DNA of 12,045 nucleotides from DASYAE01 sp036501535 (GTDB lineage: Bacteria; Actinomycetota; Actinomycetes; Streptomycetales; Catenulisporaceae). The notes below the pieces were generated by a model. It had not been told where the DNA came from and made no database searches. It saw nothing but the letters and a program-made list of their open reading frames with translations. The position numbers and the translations under genes are program-made. Location: positions 1 to 12,045 of the forward strand of contig DASYAE010000100.1 of assembly GCA_036501535.1 (NCBI GenBank), in the 5' to 3' direction. Positions 1 through 5,767 of the stretch are shown here, piece by piece (position 1 is the stretch's first letter; every line of letters begins with the position of its first letter).

Positions 1-614
1 CCGTGCGACACCTCGCCGGCGAGGCCGGCATCCGCCAGTTCCTGGACATCGGCACCGGCCTGCCGACGATGGACAACACGCACCAGCTCGCGCAGCGGAT
101 CGCCCCCGAGTCGAAGATCGTCTACGTGGACAACGACCCGCTGGTCCTGGTCCACGCCCGCGCCCTGCTCACCAGCTCCGCCGAGGGCATCACCAACTAC
201 ATCGACGCGGACCTGCGCGAGCCCGACGCGATCCTGGCCGAAGCCGCGAAGACGCTGGACTTCGAGCAGCCCATCGCGCTGATCATGATGGGGGTGCTCG
301 GGCACATCGGCGACGACGACCAGGCGCGCGCCATCGTCGGGCAGCTGCTCGAAGCCCTGCCGTCCGGCAGCTACCTGGCCCAGTGCGACGGCACCCCCAC
401 CAACGAGGCCTACATCGAGGCCATCCGGCAGTACGCCAGAGGTGGCGGAGTCCCCTACACGCTGCGCACCCACGACCAGATCGCCAGCTTCTACGAGGGC
501 CTGGAACTGATCGAGCCCGGCGTGGTCCCGATCCCGCACTGGCGGCCCGACGCGATCGACGTCGGCGAGCTGCCAGAGGTGGACCAGGACGGCGGCGTCG
601 GCCGCAAGCCGTGA
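1..614 (+). CDS. SAM-dependent methyltransferase, 3' part (5' end outside window)
   Basis: This is the C-terminal 204 residues or so of a class I methyltransferase of the actinobacterial Methyltransf_19 (DUF574) type. The visible protein opens with RHLAGEAGIRQFLDIGTGLPT: the DIGTGLPT stretch is the SAM-binding motif I, and VYVDNDPLVLVHARALL is the acidic end of strand beta-2 that contacts the SAM ribose. Family members are usually about 260-280 residues, so roughly 60-70 N-terminal residues lie before base 1. The GTG at base 3 is in frame but falls inside the conserved domain, so it is not the real start. The natural substrate is unknown; these proteins are numerous paralogues in actinomycetes. 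The gene ends with TGA at 612-614 and converges on the ankyrin gene, whose stop is at 631, leaving 16 nt between them. The family call is firm; the function is generic. Confidence 0.9.
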   Translation, partial: VRHLAGEAGIRQFLDIGTGLPTMDNTHQLAQRIAPESKIVYVDNDPLVLVHARALLTSSAEGITNYIDADLREPDAILAEAAKTLDFEQPIALIMMGVLGHIGDDDQARAIVGQLLEALPSGSYLAQCDGTPTNEAYIEAIRQYARGGGVPYTLRTHDQIASFYEGLELIEPGVVPIPHWRPDAIDVGELPEVDQDGGVGRKP

Positions 615-635
615 CCGTGACCGTGACGCGTCACG
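609..635. repeat. Short repeat and 14-bp palindrome at a convergent gene junction
   Basis: Around the methyltransferase stop the sequence reads GTGACC, GTGACC, GTGACG (611-628), a threefold 6-bp repeat that overlaps the stop codon. It runs into a perfect 14-bp palindrome, CGTGACGCGTCACG, at 622-635, which overlaps the stop codon of the ankyrin gene on the other strand. As RNA it could form only a 5-bp stem with a 4-nt loop, in either direction and without a U tract. It may be a weak bidirectional terminator or a protein-binding dyad; I cannot tell which. Confidence 0.35.
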
Positions 636-2598
636 TGCGGGCCAGGGCGCTGCGACGGTCCGGATAGCCGCGGATCTCGACGATCAGCCCGCCCTCGATC
701 GTGAAGACCTGACAGAGGCGGTGCGGCGACGCGGGCCGTGCGCCCTCGGCGGGACGGGTGAGGGTCATTCCGAGGACGACGGCGTCCCGGTCGACCTCCA
801 CGCTCTCGACCGTGGGCGTGGTGCCGTCGGCCAGGGCGAGCCGGTACCAGTCGAGGACCTGCGCGCTGGTGCGGCACAGGCCGGTCCAGTGCACCTCCGG
901 GTGCAGCAGCGAGGCGAGCAGGTCGAGATCGCTCTGCCGGCAGGCGGCCTCAAGGAGCTGGGCGATCTCGAAGAGCGCGTCATCATCGCCCGGCGTGGCC
1001 GGGGCGGGAGGCGCTTCGCCAGGTCGGTCCGGCGTGATTCCGTAGCTGCGTAGCAGGTCCGCGACCGGCTCGCTCGGCGGCTTGTCGGCGATCCACACGT
1101 CCCGCCGGGACGCGCCGGCCGCCAGCAGCATGCGGACGACCTCGGGCCACTCGCCCGGCTCGCCGTCCTGCTCGCCGCTGCCCACGGTGGCGAAGGCGAG
1201 CGGGCTCGCGTCGAACCGGGTGTCGCGGGCGTCGACCTCGGCCCCGGCTTCGAGCAGCAGTCGGACCGCCTCCGCGTTGCCCTGGTAGGCGGCCTCGTGC
1301 AGGGGCTGCTCGCCCGACTCGCCGCGGGCGTCGTGGGGGAATCCGAGTTCGAGCATGAGGGCGAGGGGTTCGGTGCGCCGGCCGGCGGCGGCCTGGACGA
1401 TCACTGCGCGGTCCACGTCGGTCAGCCGGCCCTGCAGGTCGGGGTGCTCGGAGAGAAGGCGCCGTACGATGCGCTGATCAGCGTTCAGACAGGCGCCGAG
1501 GAATCGGTCGATCGCGGTGGCGTAATCGACACCGCCGCGCGCCGCGAGCCGCGCGGCGGTCTCGTTGCGCCCGGCCCGCACCGCCGTGCGAAACGCCGAG
1601 ATGCCCTGATCGTCAGCGGCCTGCGGATCGGCTCCGGCATTCAGCAGCGCGTCGACCAGCGGCGGCGAGGCTGCGGCGGCGGCCTCCACCAGGTGCTGGC
1701 TCGCCGCGCCCGCGGCGTCCTCGCCACGCGCTTCGAGCGTGTCCAGCAGCAGGCGCAGCGCGACCGGATCGTCGTGGAAGACGGCGGCGCCCAGAGCCCA
1801 GGTCCCTGCGATCCGCGCGCCGTGACCGAGCAGGAGTCTCAGCGCTCGATGGTCGCCGTGGGCGACCGCCTCGGCGACCGGCTGGCCCAGGTCGGGGTCG
1901 GCTCCGGCGGCGAGCAGCAGCTCGGTGACGTCGGGCTGGCCGGTCTCCACCGCCCCCCGCAACGCCGAGCACAGGCGCGGGCGGCCCCCGTCGTTGGTGT
2001 TCGCGGCGGCCCCGGCGGCGAGCAGCAGCCGCACCACCTCGGCCGACCCGGCCGACCCGGCCGACCCGGCTGCCCGGTCCGGATCGGACCGGTGCAGGTT
2101 CGAGTAGCAGGCGTAGAGCAGCGGCGGCCAGCCGCGTTCGTCATCGGCCTCCACCGCCGCCGCAGGAACGCGCGCCACCGCCTCGCGTACCGCGCGGGCG
2201 TCACCGAGCACGGCTGCGGCGCGCACGCTGCGGTCGGCGATCTGCGGATCGGTGGCGAGGATCTGCAGAGCCCGCCCGGTGCGCGCCGCCTCGATCGAAG
2301 CGGCCAGAAACGCCGACTCCAGCCGGCGCGAGGCCGCGTCGGTCTCGACCGCGGCCTTGAGCGCGGGCCAGCTGGCGAAGCCCTGTTCCCGGGCGATGAC
2401 GAACTGCGCGGCGGCCAGCCTCACCGCATCGGTGTAACCGGTACGATCAGCGCGATCAGTGCGAACAGCCGGGTGATGCGCGGCGAACCGCGCCAACGCG
2501 TCCGCGTCCCCGCGGCGCACGGCTTCGTGCAGTTCCTTGGCGCGGCGGCGCAGCTGGTCGAGATCGGGCCGCTCGGGAAGCAGCGAATCGGACGACAT
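631..2598 (-). CDS. Ankyrin-repeat protein with C-terminal NTF2/SnoaL-like domain
   Basis: This 655-residue predicted soluble protein begins MSSDSLLPERPDLDQLRRRAKELHEAVRRGD, the usual N-terminus of actinobacterial ankyrin proteins, followed by FVIAREQGFASWPALKAAVE. Ankyrin repeats run from about residue 100 to 500; clear ones contain EVVRLLLAAGAAAN (187-200), VTELLLAAGADPD (224-236), LVDALLNAGADPQ (314-326) and PLHEAAYQGNAEAVRLLLEAGAEVDARD (432-459). After a proline-rich linker (524-537), residues 540-650 look like an NTF2/SnoaL fold (ALFEIAQLLEAACRQSDLDLLASLLHPEVHW ... CQVFTIEGGLIVEIRGY). Such domains bind small ligands or act as stress-related sensors; no catalytic activity can be assigned. 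A threefold 9-bp repeat encodes GSAGSAGSA at 178-186. The ATG at 2598 is chosen because GAGGGAG (2610-2604, minus strand) precedes it by 5 nt. The gene has no downstream partner on its strand and probably has its own promoter in 2599-2703. Confidence 0.88.
   Translation of the reverse strand: MSSDSLLPERPDLDQLRRRAKELHEAVRRGDADALARFAAHHPAVRTDRADRTGYTDAVRLAAAQFVIAREQGFASWPALKAAVETDAASRRLESAFLAASIEAARTGRALQILATDPQIADRSVRAAAVLGDARAVREAVARVPAAAVEADDERGWPPLLYACYSNLHRSDPDRAAGSAGSAGSAEVVRLLLAAGAAANTNDGGRPRLCSALRGAVETGQPDVTELLLAAGADPDLGQPVAEAVAHGDHRALRLLLGHGARIAGTWALGAAVFHDDPVALRLLLDTLEARGEDAAGAASQHLVEAAAAASPPLVDALLNAGADPQAADDQGISAFRTAVRAGRNETAARLAARGGVDYATAIDRFLGACLNADQRIVRRLLSEHPDLQGRLTDVDRAVIVQAAAGRRTEPLALMLELGFPHDARGESGEQPLHEAAYQGNAEAVRLLLEAGAEVDARDTRFDASPLAFATVGSGEQDGEPGEWPEVVRMLLAAGASRRDVWIADKPPSEPVADLLRSYGITPDRPGEAPPAPATPGDDDALFEIAQLLEAACRQSDLDLLASLLHPEVHWTGLCRTSAQVLDWYRLALADGTTPTVESVEVDRDAVVLGMTLTRPAEGARPASPHRLCQVFTIEGGLIVEIRGYPDRRSALART
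2041..2067 (-). repeat. Three tandem 9-bp units inside the ankyrin gene
   Basis: GGCCGACCC is repeated three times without error at 2041-2049, 2050-2058 and 2059-2067. It is read on the minus strand as the Gly-Ser-Ala linker (about residues 178-186) between two ankyrin segments. The unit is a multiple of three, so copy-number change would lengthen or shorten the linker without a frameshift. Confidence 0.9.
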
Positions 2599-2679
2599 GG
2601 CGTCTCCCTCTCGTCGCCTGCGGTCCGCTGCTCAGGCCGAGGAAGAAGCCAGGCCACAAGGGCGTCGAGCGAAGGAGGT

Positions 2680-2690
2680 GGACTCAGTCC
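2680..2690. promoter_or_regulatory. Operator-like dyad upstream of the ankyrin gene
   Basis: GGACTCAGTCC is an odd-centred palindrome with 5-bp arms around one base, lying 82-92 bp upstream of the ankyrin start codon and downstream of the SnoaL hairpin. A wider pair GAAGGA (2671-2676) and TCCTTC (2688-2693) partly overlaps it. No convincing -35/-10 pair could be assigned. The role as an operator is inferred from position and symmetry alone. Confidence 0.25.
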
Positions 2691-2703
2691 TTCCCGCGGA
2701 CCC

Positions 2704-2726
2704 GGCGGCGCCCTCCCGGCGCCGCC
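2704..2726 (-). terminator. Strong GC hairpin downstream of the SnoaL-like gene
   Basis: GGCGGCGCC (2704-2712) and GGCGCCGCC (2718-2726) are perfect 9-bp complements around a 5-nt loop. On the minus strand the hairpin begins 7 nt after the TAG stop of the SnoaL-like gene. There is no U tract, which is common for actinomycete intrinsic terminators. It would close the kinase-regulator-SnoaL transcription unit and separate it from the ankyrin gene. Confidence 0.65.
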
Positions 2727-2733
2727 CTCGATA

Positions 2734-3147
2734 CTACAAGGCCGAGTCCCTGACGATGGTCCGGCCCGGCATCGGCTCGGCGAGTGCCATCCGCCATTCG
2801 GGCGCACCGAAGACGTCCGCGAAGTACTGCGTCTCATGCACCACGTGGCCGTCGGCGAATTCCATGATGCTCACCGAGTGGGAGGGCGCTCCGTCATATG
2901 TGATGACGCATTCGCTCACCCACAGATCCCCGCCGCCGGTGATCCGCTGAATGGTGAAGTGCCGATCGGCCGGGTGACCGCCGCGTTGCGCCGAAATCGT
3001 CGCGCGGCCGCGGAACCGTTCACCCGACTGGGGGTAGTCGAGAATCGCGTCCGCGGCGTAGATGGCGTGCTCGGCTTCGGTGTCCCCGCGCTCCGAGGCC
3101 TGCCAGTGCTCCTCGATCGCGGCCCTGGTCCGGACATCAGGATCCAT
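2734..3147 (-). CDS. SnoaL-like (NTF2-fold) protein
   Basis: This small 137-residue protein, MDPDVRTRAAIEEHWQASERGD, is a SnoaL-like polyketide-cyclase/NTF2-fold member. It has the typical helix AIEEHWQASERGDTEAEHAIYAADAILDYPQSGERFRGR, then a beta sheet (FTIQRITGGGDLWVSECVITYDG, SVSIMEFADGHVVHETQYFADVF), ending near PEWR. The family includes cyclases, isomerases and many stress-related proteins of unknown ligand; no specific reaction can be assigned. I chose the ATG at 3147 because AGAAGGGA (3162-3155, minus strand) lies 7 nt before it and the conserved fold starts there; an in-frame frame extends further upstream but its extra residues are low-complexity and overlap the regulator gene. It lies 52 nt downstream of the response regulator on the same strand, so it may be co-transcribed with it. 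A 9-bp hairpin follows its stop. Confidence 0.85.
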   Translation of the reverse strand: MDPDVRTRAAIEEHWQASERGDTEAEHAIYAADAILDYPQSGERFRGRATISAQRGGHPADRHFTIQRITGGGDLWVSECVITYDGAPSHSVSIMEFADGHVVHETQYFADVFGAPEWRMALAEPMPGRTIVRDSAL

Positions 3148-3199
3148 CGCATCGTCCCTTCTGAAGGTATGCGTGGAAATCATGCCGGTTCCCGGGCCG

Positions 3200-3883
3200 T
3201 CAGTCCCGGTCCCCCGGCGCGACGAGCCGCGCCTCGTAGGCGAAGACGACCGCCTGGGCCCGGTCACGCAGGCCGAGCTTGGCGAGAATGCGGCCGACGT
3301 GCGTCTTCACCGTCTGCTCGGCCACGATCAGGCTGTCCGCGATCTCCGTGTTCGACAGTCCCCGGGCGATCAGCGCCAGCACCTCGGTCTCCCGCGGGGT
3401 CAGGCCATTGAGACGCAGCGCGGGGTCGTGCCGCGGGGCGGGGCGGCGGAGGGCGAAGTCCGCGATCAGCCGCCGGGTGACCGAGGGCGCCAGCAGCGCC
3501 TCGCCGGCCGCGACGACCCGGACCGCGCGGACCAGGTCCCCCGGCGGCGCGTCCTTGAGCAGGAAGCCGCTGGCCCCGGCCTGCAGCGCCTGGTAGACGT
3601 AGTCGTCGAGGTCGAAGGTGGTCAGCATGATCACCTTGGGCCGGTGGACTACTCCGGGTGGCGGATCGAGCAGCCGGCGCGCGGCTTCCAGGCCGTCCAT
3701 TCGGGGCATGCGCACGTCCATCAGGACGACGTCGGGATGAGTGCGCCGGCTCAGCTCGACCCCCTCGATGCCGTCCGCGGCGTCGCCGACCACTTCGATG
3801 CCGCTCTGCGCCCCCAGCACGGCGGCGAACCCGGCCCGCACCATGGCCTGGTCGTCCACCACCACGATCCGGATCGTCGTCAC
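3200..3883 (-). CDS. LuxR/NarL-family response regulator
   Basis: This 227-residue response regulator has a receiver domain at 4-120: acidic pair D10/D11, phospho-acceptor D56 in DVVLMDVRMP, T88 in MLTTFD, and K110 in GFLLKD. A LuxR-type helix-turn-helix follows at about 158-220 (LTPRETEVLALIARGLSNTEIADSL ... TVKTHVGRILAKL). All residues needed for phosphotransfer and DNA binding are present. The start is GTG at 3883 with AGAGG (3897-3893) 9 nt upstream. The gene is 30 nt downstream of the histidine kinase, its evident partner. Relatives of this pair commonly control a neighbouring ABC transporter; here only a stub of an ATPase remains, fused to the kinase, so the regulon is open. An 18-bp palindrome in front of the kinase gene is a candidate site for autoregulation. 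Confidence 0.95.
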   Translation of the reverse strand: MTTIRIVVVDDQAMVRAGFAAVLGAQSGIEVVGDAADGIEGVELSRRTHPDVVLMDVRMPRMDGLEAARRLLDPPPGVVHRPKVIMLTTFDLDDYVYQALQAGASGFLLKDAPPGDLVRAVRVVAAGEALLAPSVTRRLIADFALRRPAPRHDPALRLNGLTPRETEVLALIARGLSNTEIADSLIVAEQTVKTHVGRILAKLGLRDRAQAVVFAYEARLVAPGDRD

Positions 3884-3886
3884 GCA

Positions 3887-3920
3887 GTCCCGCCTCTCAC
3901 GCCGTCCCGCCTCTCATGCC
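3887..3920 (-). repeat. 17-bp tandem duplication across the kinase-regulator junction
   Basis: GTCCCGCCTCTCACGCC (3887-3903) is followed directly by GTCCCGCCTCTCATGCC (3904-3920), differing at one base. Each unit carries CCTCT, the minus-strand Shine-Dalgarno AGAGG. The upstream copy contains the kinase stop codon (3916-3914); the other supplies the ribosome binding site used by the regulator. Without the duplication the genes would be about 13 nt apart instead of 30. Confidence 0.9.
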
Positions 3921-5446
3921 TCGGCGTCCTCCGCAGGCAACGGGATCCTGGCCGAGACGCGGAACCCGCCGTCCGGCGTCGCGCCGGCCTCCAGGGCGCC
4001 GCCGACCAGCCGGATCCGCTCGCGCATGCCGATCAGGCCATGGCCGGTGCCGCCGGTCTCCAGCGCCTTCGACCTCGTCGCCGCGGCCTCCACGTCGGCG
4101 CTGCCGGGCGGCCCGTTGACGACGAGGATGGTCAGCTGCACCGGGTCCACCGCGATCTCGACCCGGGCCCGGGTGCCGGGAGCGTGTCGCACCACGTTGG
4201 CCAGGCTCTCCTGGACGATGCGGAACACCGCCAGCTCCACGCCCGCCAACCCGCGGACGCCGTCCACCGCGCCGTCGATGCGCAACCAGGTCGGTATGCC
4301 GGCCTGGGCCGCCGCCTCGACGAGTTCCGGAATCCGGTCCACGCCGGGCTGCGGCGTGACCCCGCCGTCGTCGTCTTCGCTGCGCAGCACGCCGAGCAGC
4401 CGGCGCATCTCGGTCAGCGCTTCGCGCGCGGTCCCCGCGATCGAGCCGAACTCCGCGTGGGCGCCCCCAGGCAGGCCCTCGATGCGGTACGGGGCGCTGT
4501 CAGCCTGGACGGCGATCACCGACATGTGATGCGCCACCACGTCGTGCAGCTCCCGGGCGATGCGCGCCCGCTCCTCCAGCAGCGCGATCCGGGCCCGCTC
4601 CGCCTGCCCTTCCAGCTGCTGGTCGAACAGCCGCCGCTCGGCCCAGCGGCGGTTGCGCTGCGACCAGCCGACCACCATGAAGAGCGAGCCGAAGCCCATC
4701 AGCAGGGTGTCCGAGCTGTCGTTGTACCGCTGGTAGGACCACGCCAGGCCGTAGCTCAGGCCCGCGAGAACCAACCAGACGGCCACGAGTGTCGCAGTGC
4801 GCTCCCGCGTCACCAGAATGATGAGGACGACATACTGCCCGAGGACGACTTCCAGCGGCCAGGGCCATCCGGGCGGCCCCTGCGCCGAGCCGGAGTGCAC
4901 GTCGAGCGCGTGCAGCAGGAACGGAGTCGCGATGACGTTCGCTGCCGTCAGGATCCACCAAGCCGGCAGCGGGCGGGTGACGGCCAGAAGGAGCGGCGCG
5001 GCCTGGGCGCAGGCCAGGGCTGCCGCGATCGGGCTCGACAGGCCGTACATGTGGGTGAGCGAGTTGTCGCCGAGCCAGAAGAGCAGCCCGACGATGAGCA
5101 GCATCGCCACATGCCGCTGGCGTGCGTTGAAGCGCCGGATGAAGCCGGCGGCCGGCGCAGGGGGCGGCACGTTGGGGCGGAAGAGGACGGTGACGAGGTA
5201 GTCCAGCGCACCGCGCAGTATCCGCGGCGTGCGTCGCAGCTCGGACCACTGCCACGGCCGGCCGTTGACGGTCACCGTGCCGCGGGTCGGCTCGTCCAGG
5301 CCCAGGATCAGCCGCATCGTGGTCGACTTGCCGGCCCCGTTCGGTCCGAGGAACCCGGTGACCACGCCCGGCCGCACGGTGAACGTCAAGTCGTCCACCG
5401 CGGTCCGGTCCTTGTACCTTTTCGTCAGCCCTCGTATTTCGATCAT
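3914..5446 (-). CDS. Sensor histidine kinase fused to an ABC ATPase N-terminal fragment
   Basis: This 510-residue protein has two unrelated parts. Residues 1-64 (MIEIRGLTKRYKDRTAV ... TVTVNGRP) are the start of an ABC-2-type transporter ATPase with an intact Walker A, GPNGAGKST (34-42), but with no Q-loop, LSGGQ signature, Walker B or switch histidine, so it cannot form a working ATPase site. From about residue 70 it is a NarL-type sensor kinase: roughly six membrane segments (113-262), a HisKA_3 helix with phospho-acceptor H301 in ARELHDVVAHHMSV, and an HATPase domain with N-box FRIVQESLANVVRHA (408-422) and GTGHGLIGMRER (467-477). Relatives without the ATPase part are about 400 residues long. 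I chose ATG 5446 because it is the normal ABC start, with AGGAGAGG (5464-5457) 10 nt upstream; the frame is open further, to 5545, but that extension is not conserved-looking. Its partner regulator follows 30 nt downstream. The fusion probably arose by an in-frame deletion. Confidence 0.85.
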   Translation of the reverse strand: MIEIRGLTKRYKDRTAVDDLTFTVRPGVVTGFLGPNGAGKSTTMRLILGLDEPTRGTVTVNGRPWQWSELRRTPRILRGALDYLVTVLFRPNVPPPAPAAGFIRRFNARQRHVAMLLIVGLLFWLGDNSLTHMYGLSSPIAAALACAQAAPLLLAVTRPLPAWWILTAANVIATPFLLHALDVHSGSAQGPPGWPWPLEVVLGQYVVLIILVTRERTATLVAVWLVLAGLSYGLAWSYQRYNDSSDTLLMGFGSLFMVVGWSQRNRRWAERRLFDQQLEGQAERARIALLEERARIARELHDVVAHHMSVIAVQADSAPYRIEGLPGGAHAEFGSIAGTAREALTEMRRLLGVLRSEDDDGGVTPQPGVDRIPELVEAAAQAGIPTWLRIDGAVDGVRGLAGVELAVFRIVQESLANVVRHAPGTRARVEIAVDPVQLTILVVNGPPGSADVEAAATRSKALETGGTGHGLIGMRERIRLVGGALEAGATPDGGFRVSARIPLPAEDAEA

Positions 5447-5565
5447 CGCCGCGCCGCCTCTCCTGTCGTCCGCCGCGGCACGCACTGCGTGCCCTGATGT
5501 GCTTACGGCGGGACCGTAGGACGGCATCGGCGCGGCGGGCGTCACCCCGGGGAGCCAAACACGGC

Positions 5566-5583
5566 GTCATATCCAGGTATGAC
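5566..5583. promoter_or_regulatory. 18-bp operator-like palindrome GTCATA-n6-TATGAC
   Basis: GTCATATCCAGGTATGAC has perfect 6-bp arms and a 6-bp centre with one further symmetric pair. It is A/T-rich against a GC-rich background and lies 120-137 bp upstream of the kinase start and about 185 bp upstream of the LamG gene start. The size and spacing fit a dimeric helix-turn-helix site, for example of the adjacent NarL-type regulator. That assignment is inference. Confidence 0.5.
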
Positions 5584-5639
5584 ACGCGAACATGCGTGCG
5601 CTCTGCGATCATCAGCGGCTTGACCCTTTCGGACGGGCT

Positions 5640-5669
5640 GCCCCGACCGGCGATCTCCCTGGTCGGGGC
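5640..5669 (+). promoter_or_regulatory. Hairpin with 9-bp stem in the leader region of the LamG gene
   Basis: GCCCCGACC (5640-5648) pairs perfectly with GGTCGGGGC (5661-5669) around a 12-nt loop. It lies about 100 nt before the GTG start of the LamG-domain gene, with no T run after it. It may be a leader structure, an attenuator or a terminator; it matches no riboswitch consensus that I recognise. Confidence 0.45.
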
Positions 5670-5752
5670 CTGTGCCGCGGATCGTTCTGAACCCTTCTTG
5701 AACGCAGCGCGTGTACCACGGGATCTGTGTGCTGAAAGGGTTGGACCGGGTC

Positions 5753-5759
5753 AGGAGGG
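5753..5759 (+). promoter_or_regulatory. Shine-Dalgarno that fixes the LamG gene start
   Basis: AGGAGGG lies 8 nt before GTG 5768. This is the best ribosome binding site in the region and places the start there, 19 codons inside the longest open frame (ATG 5711), which has no such site. Confidence 0.75.
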
Positions 5760-5767
5760 TTGGTTTC

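Larger units (their letters stand above)
5447..5767. promoter_or_regulatory. Divergent intergenic control region
   Basis: These 321 nt separate the kinase gene (minus) from the LamG-domain gene (plus) and hold no convincing gene. They contain the palindrome at 5566-5583, the hairpin at 5640-5669 and a loose 7-bp inverted repeat AACCCTT (5690-5696)/AAGGGTT (5736-5742). A TTGACC at about 5620 and a TTGAAC at about 5699 on the plus strand resemble -35 boxes, but neither has a good -10 at 16-18 bp, so I do not assign promoters. Confidence 0.6.

Noticed and set aside
3148..3267. Upstream extension of the SnoaL-like protein by 40 codons
   Set aside because: It would overlap the regulator gene and is Arg/Ser/Gly-rich. 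ATG 3147 has a good Shine-Dalgarno and starts the conserved fold.
1297..3411. A 704-codon plus-strand open frame over the ankyrin and SnoaL genes, and an 811-codon one at 3062-5497
   Set aside because: Both run opposite genes with clear families. Their Arg/Gly/Pro/His-rich products show no domain and no ribosome binding site fits.
5447..5545. Upstream extension of the kinase fusion by 33 codons
   Set aside because: The added residues are low-complexity and not ABC-like, whereas MIEIRGLTKRY is the standard ABC ATPase start and has AGGAGAGG upstream.
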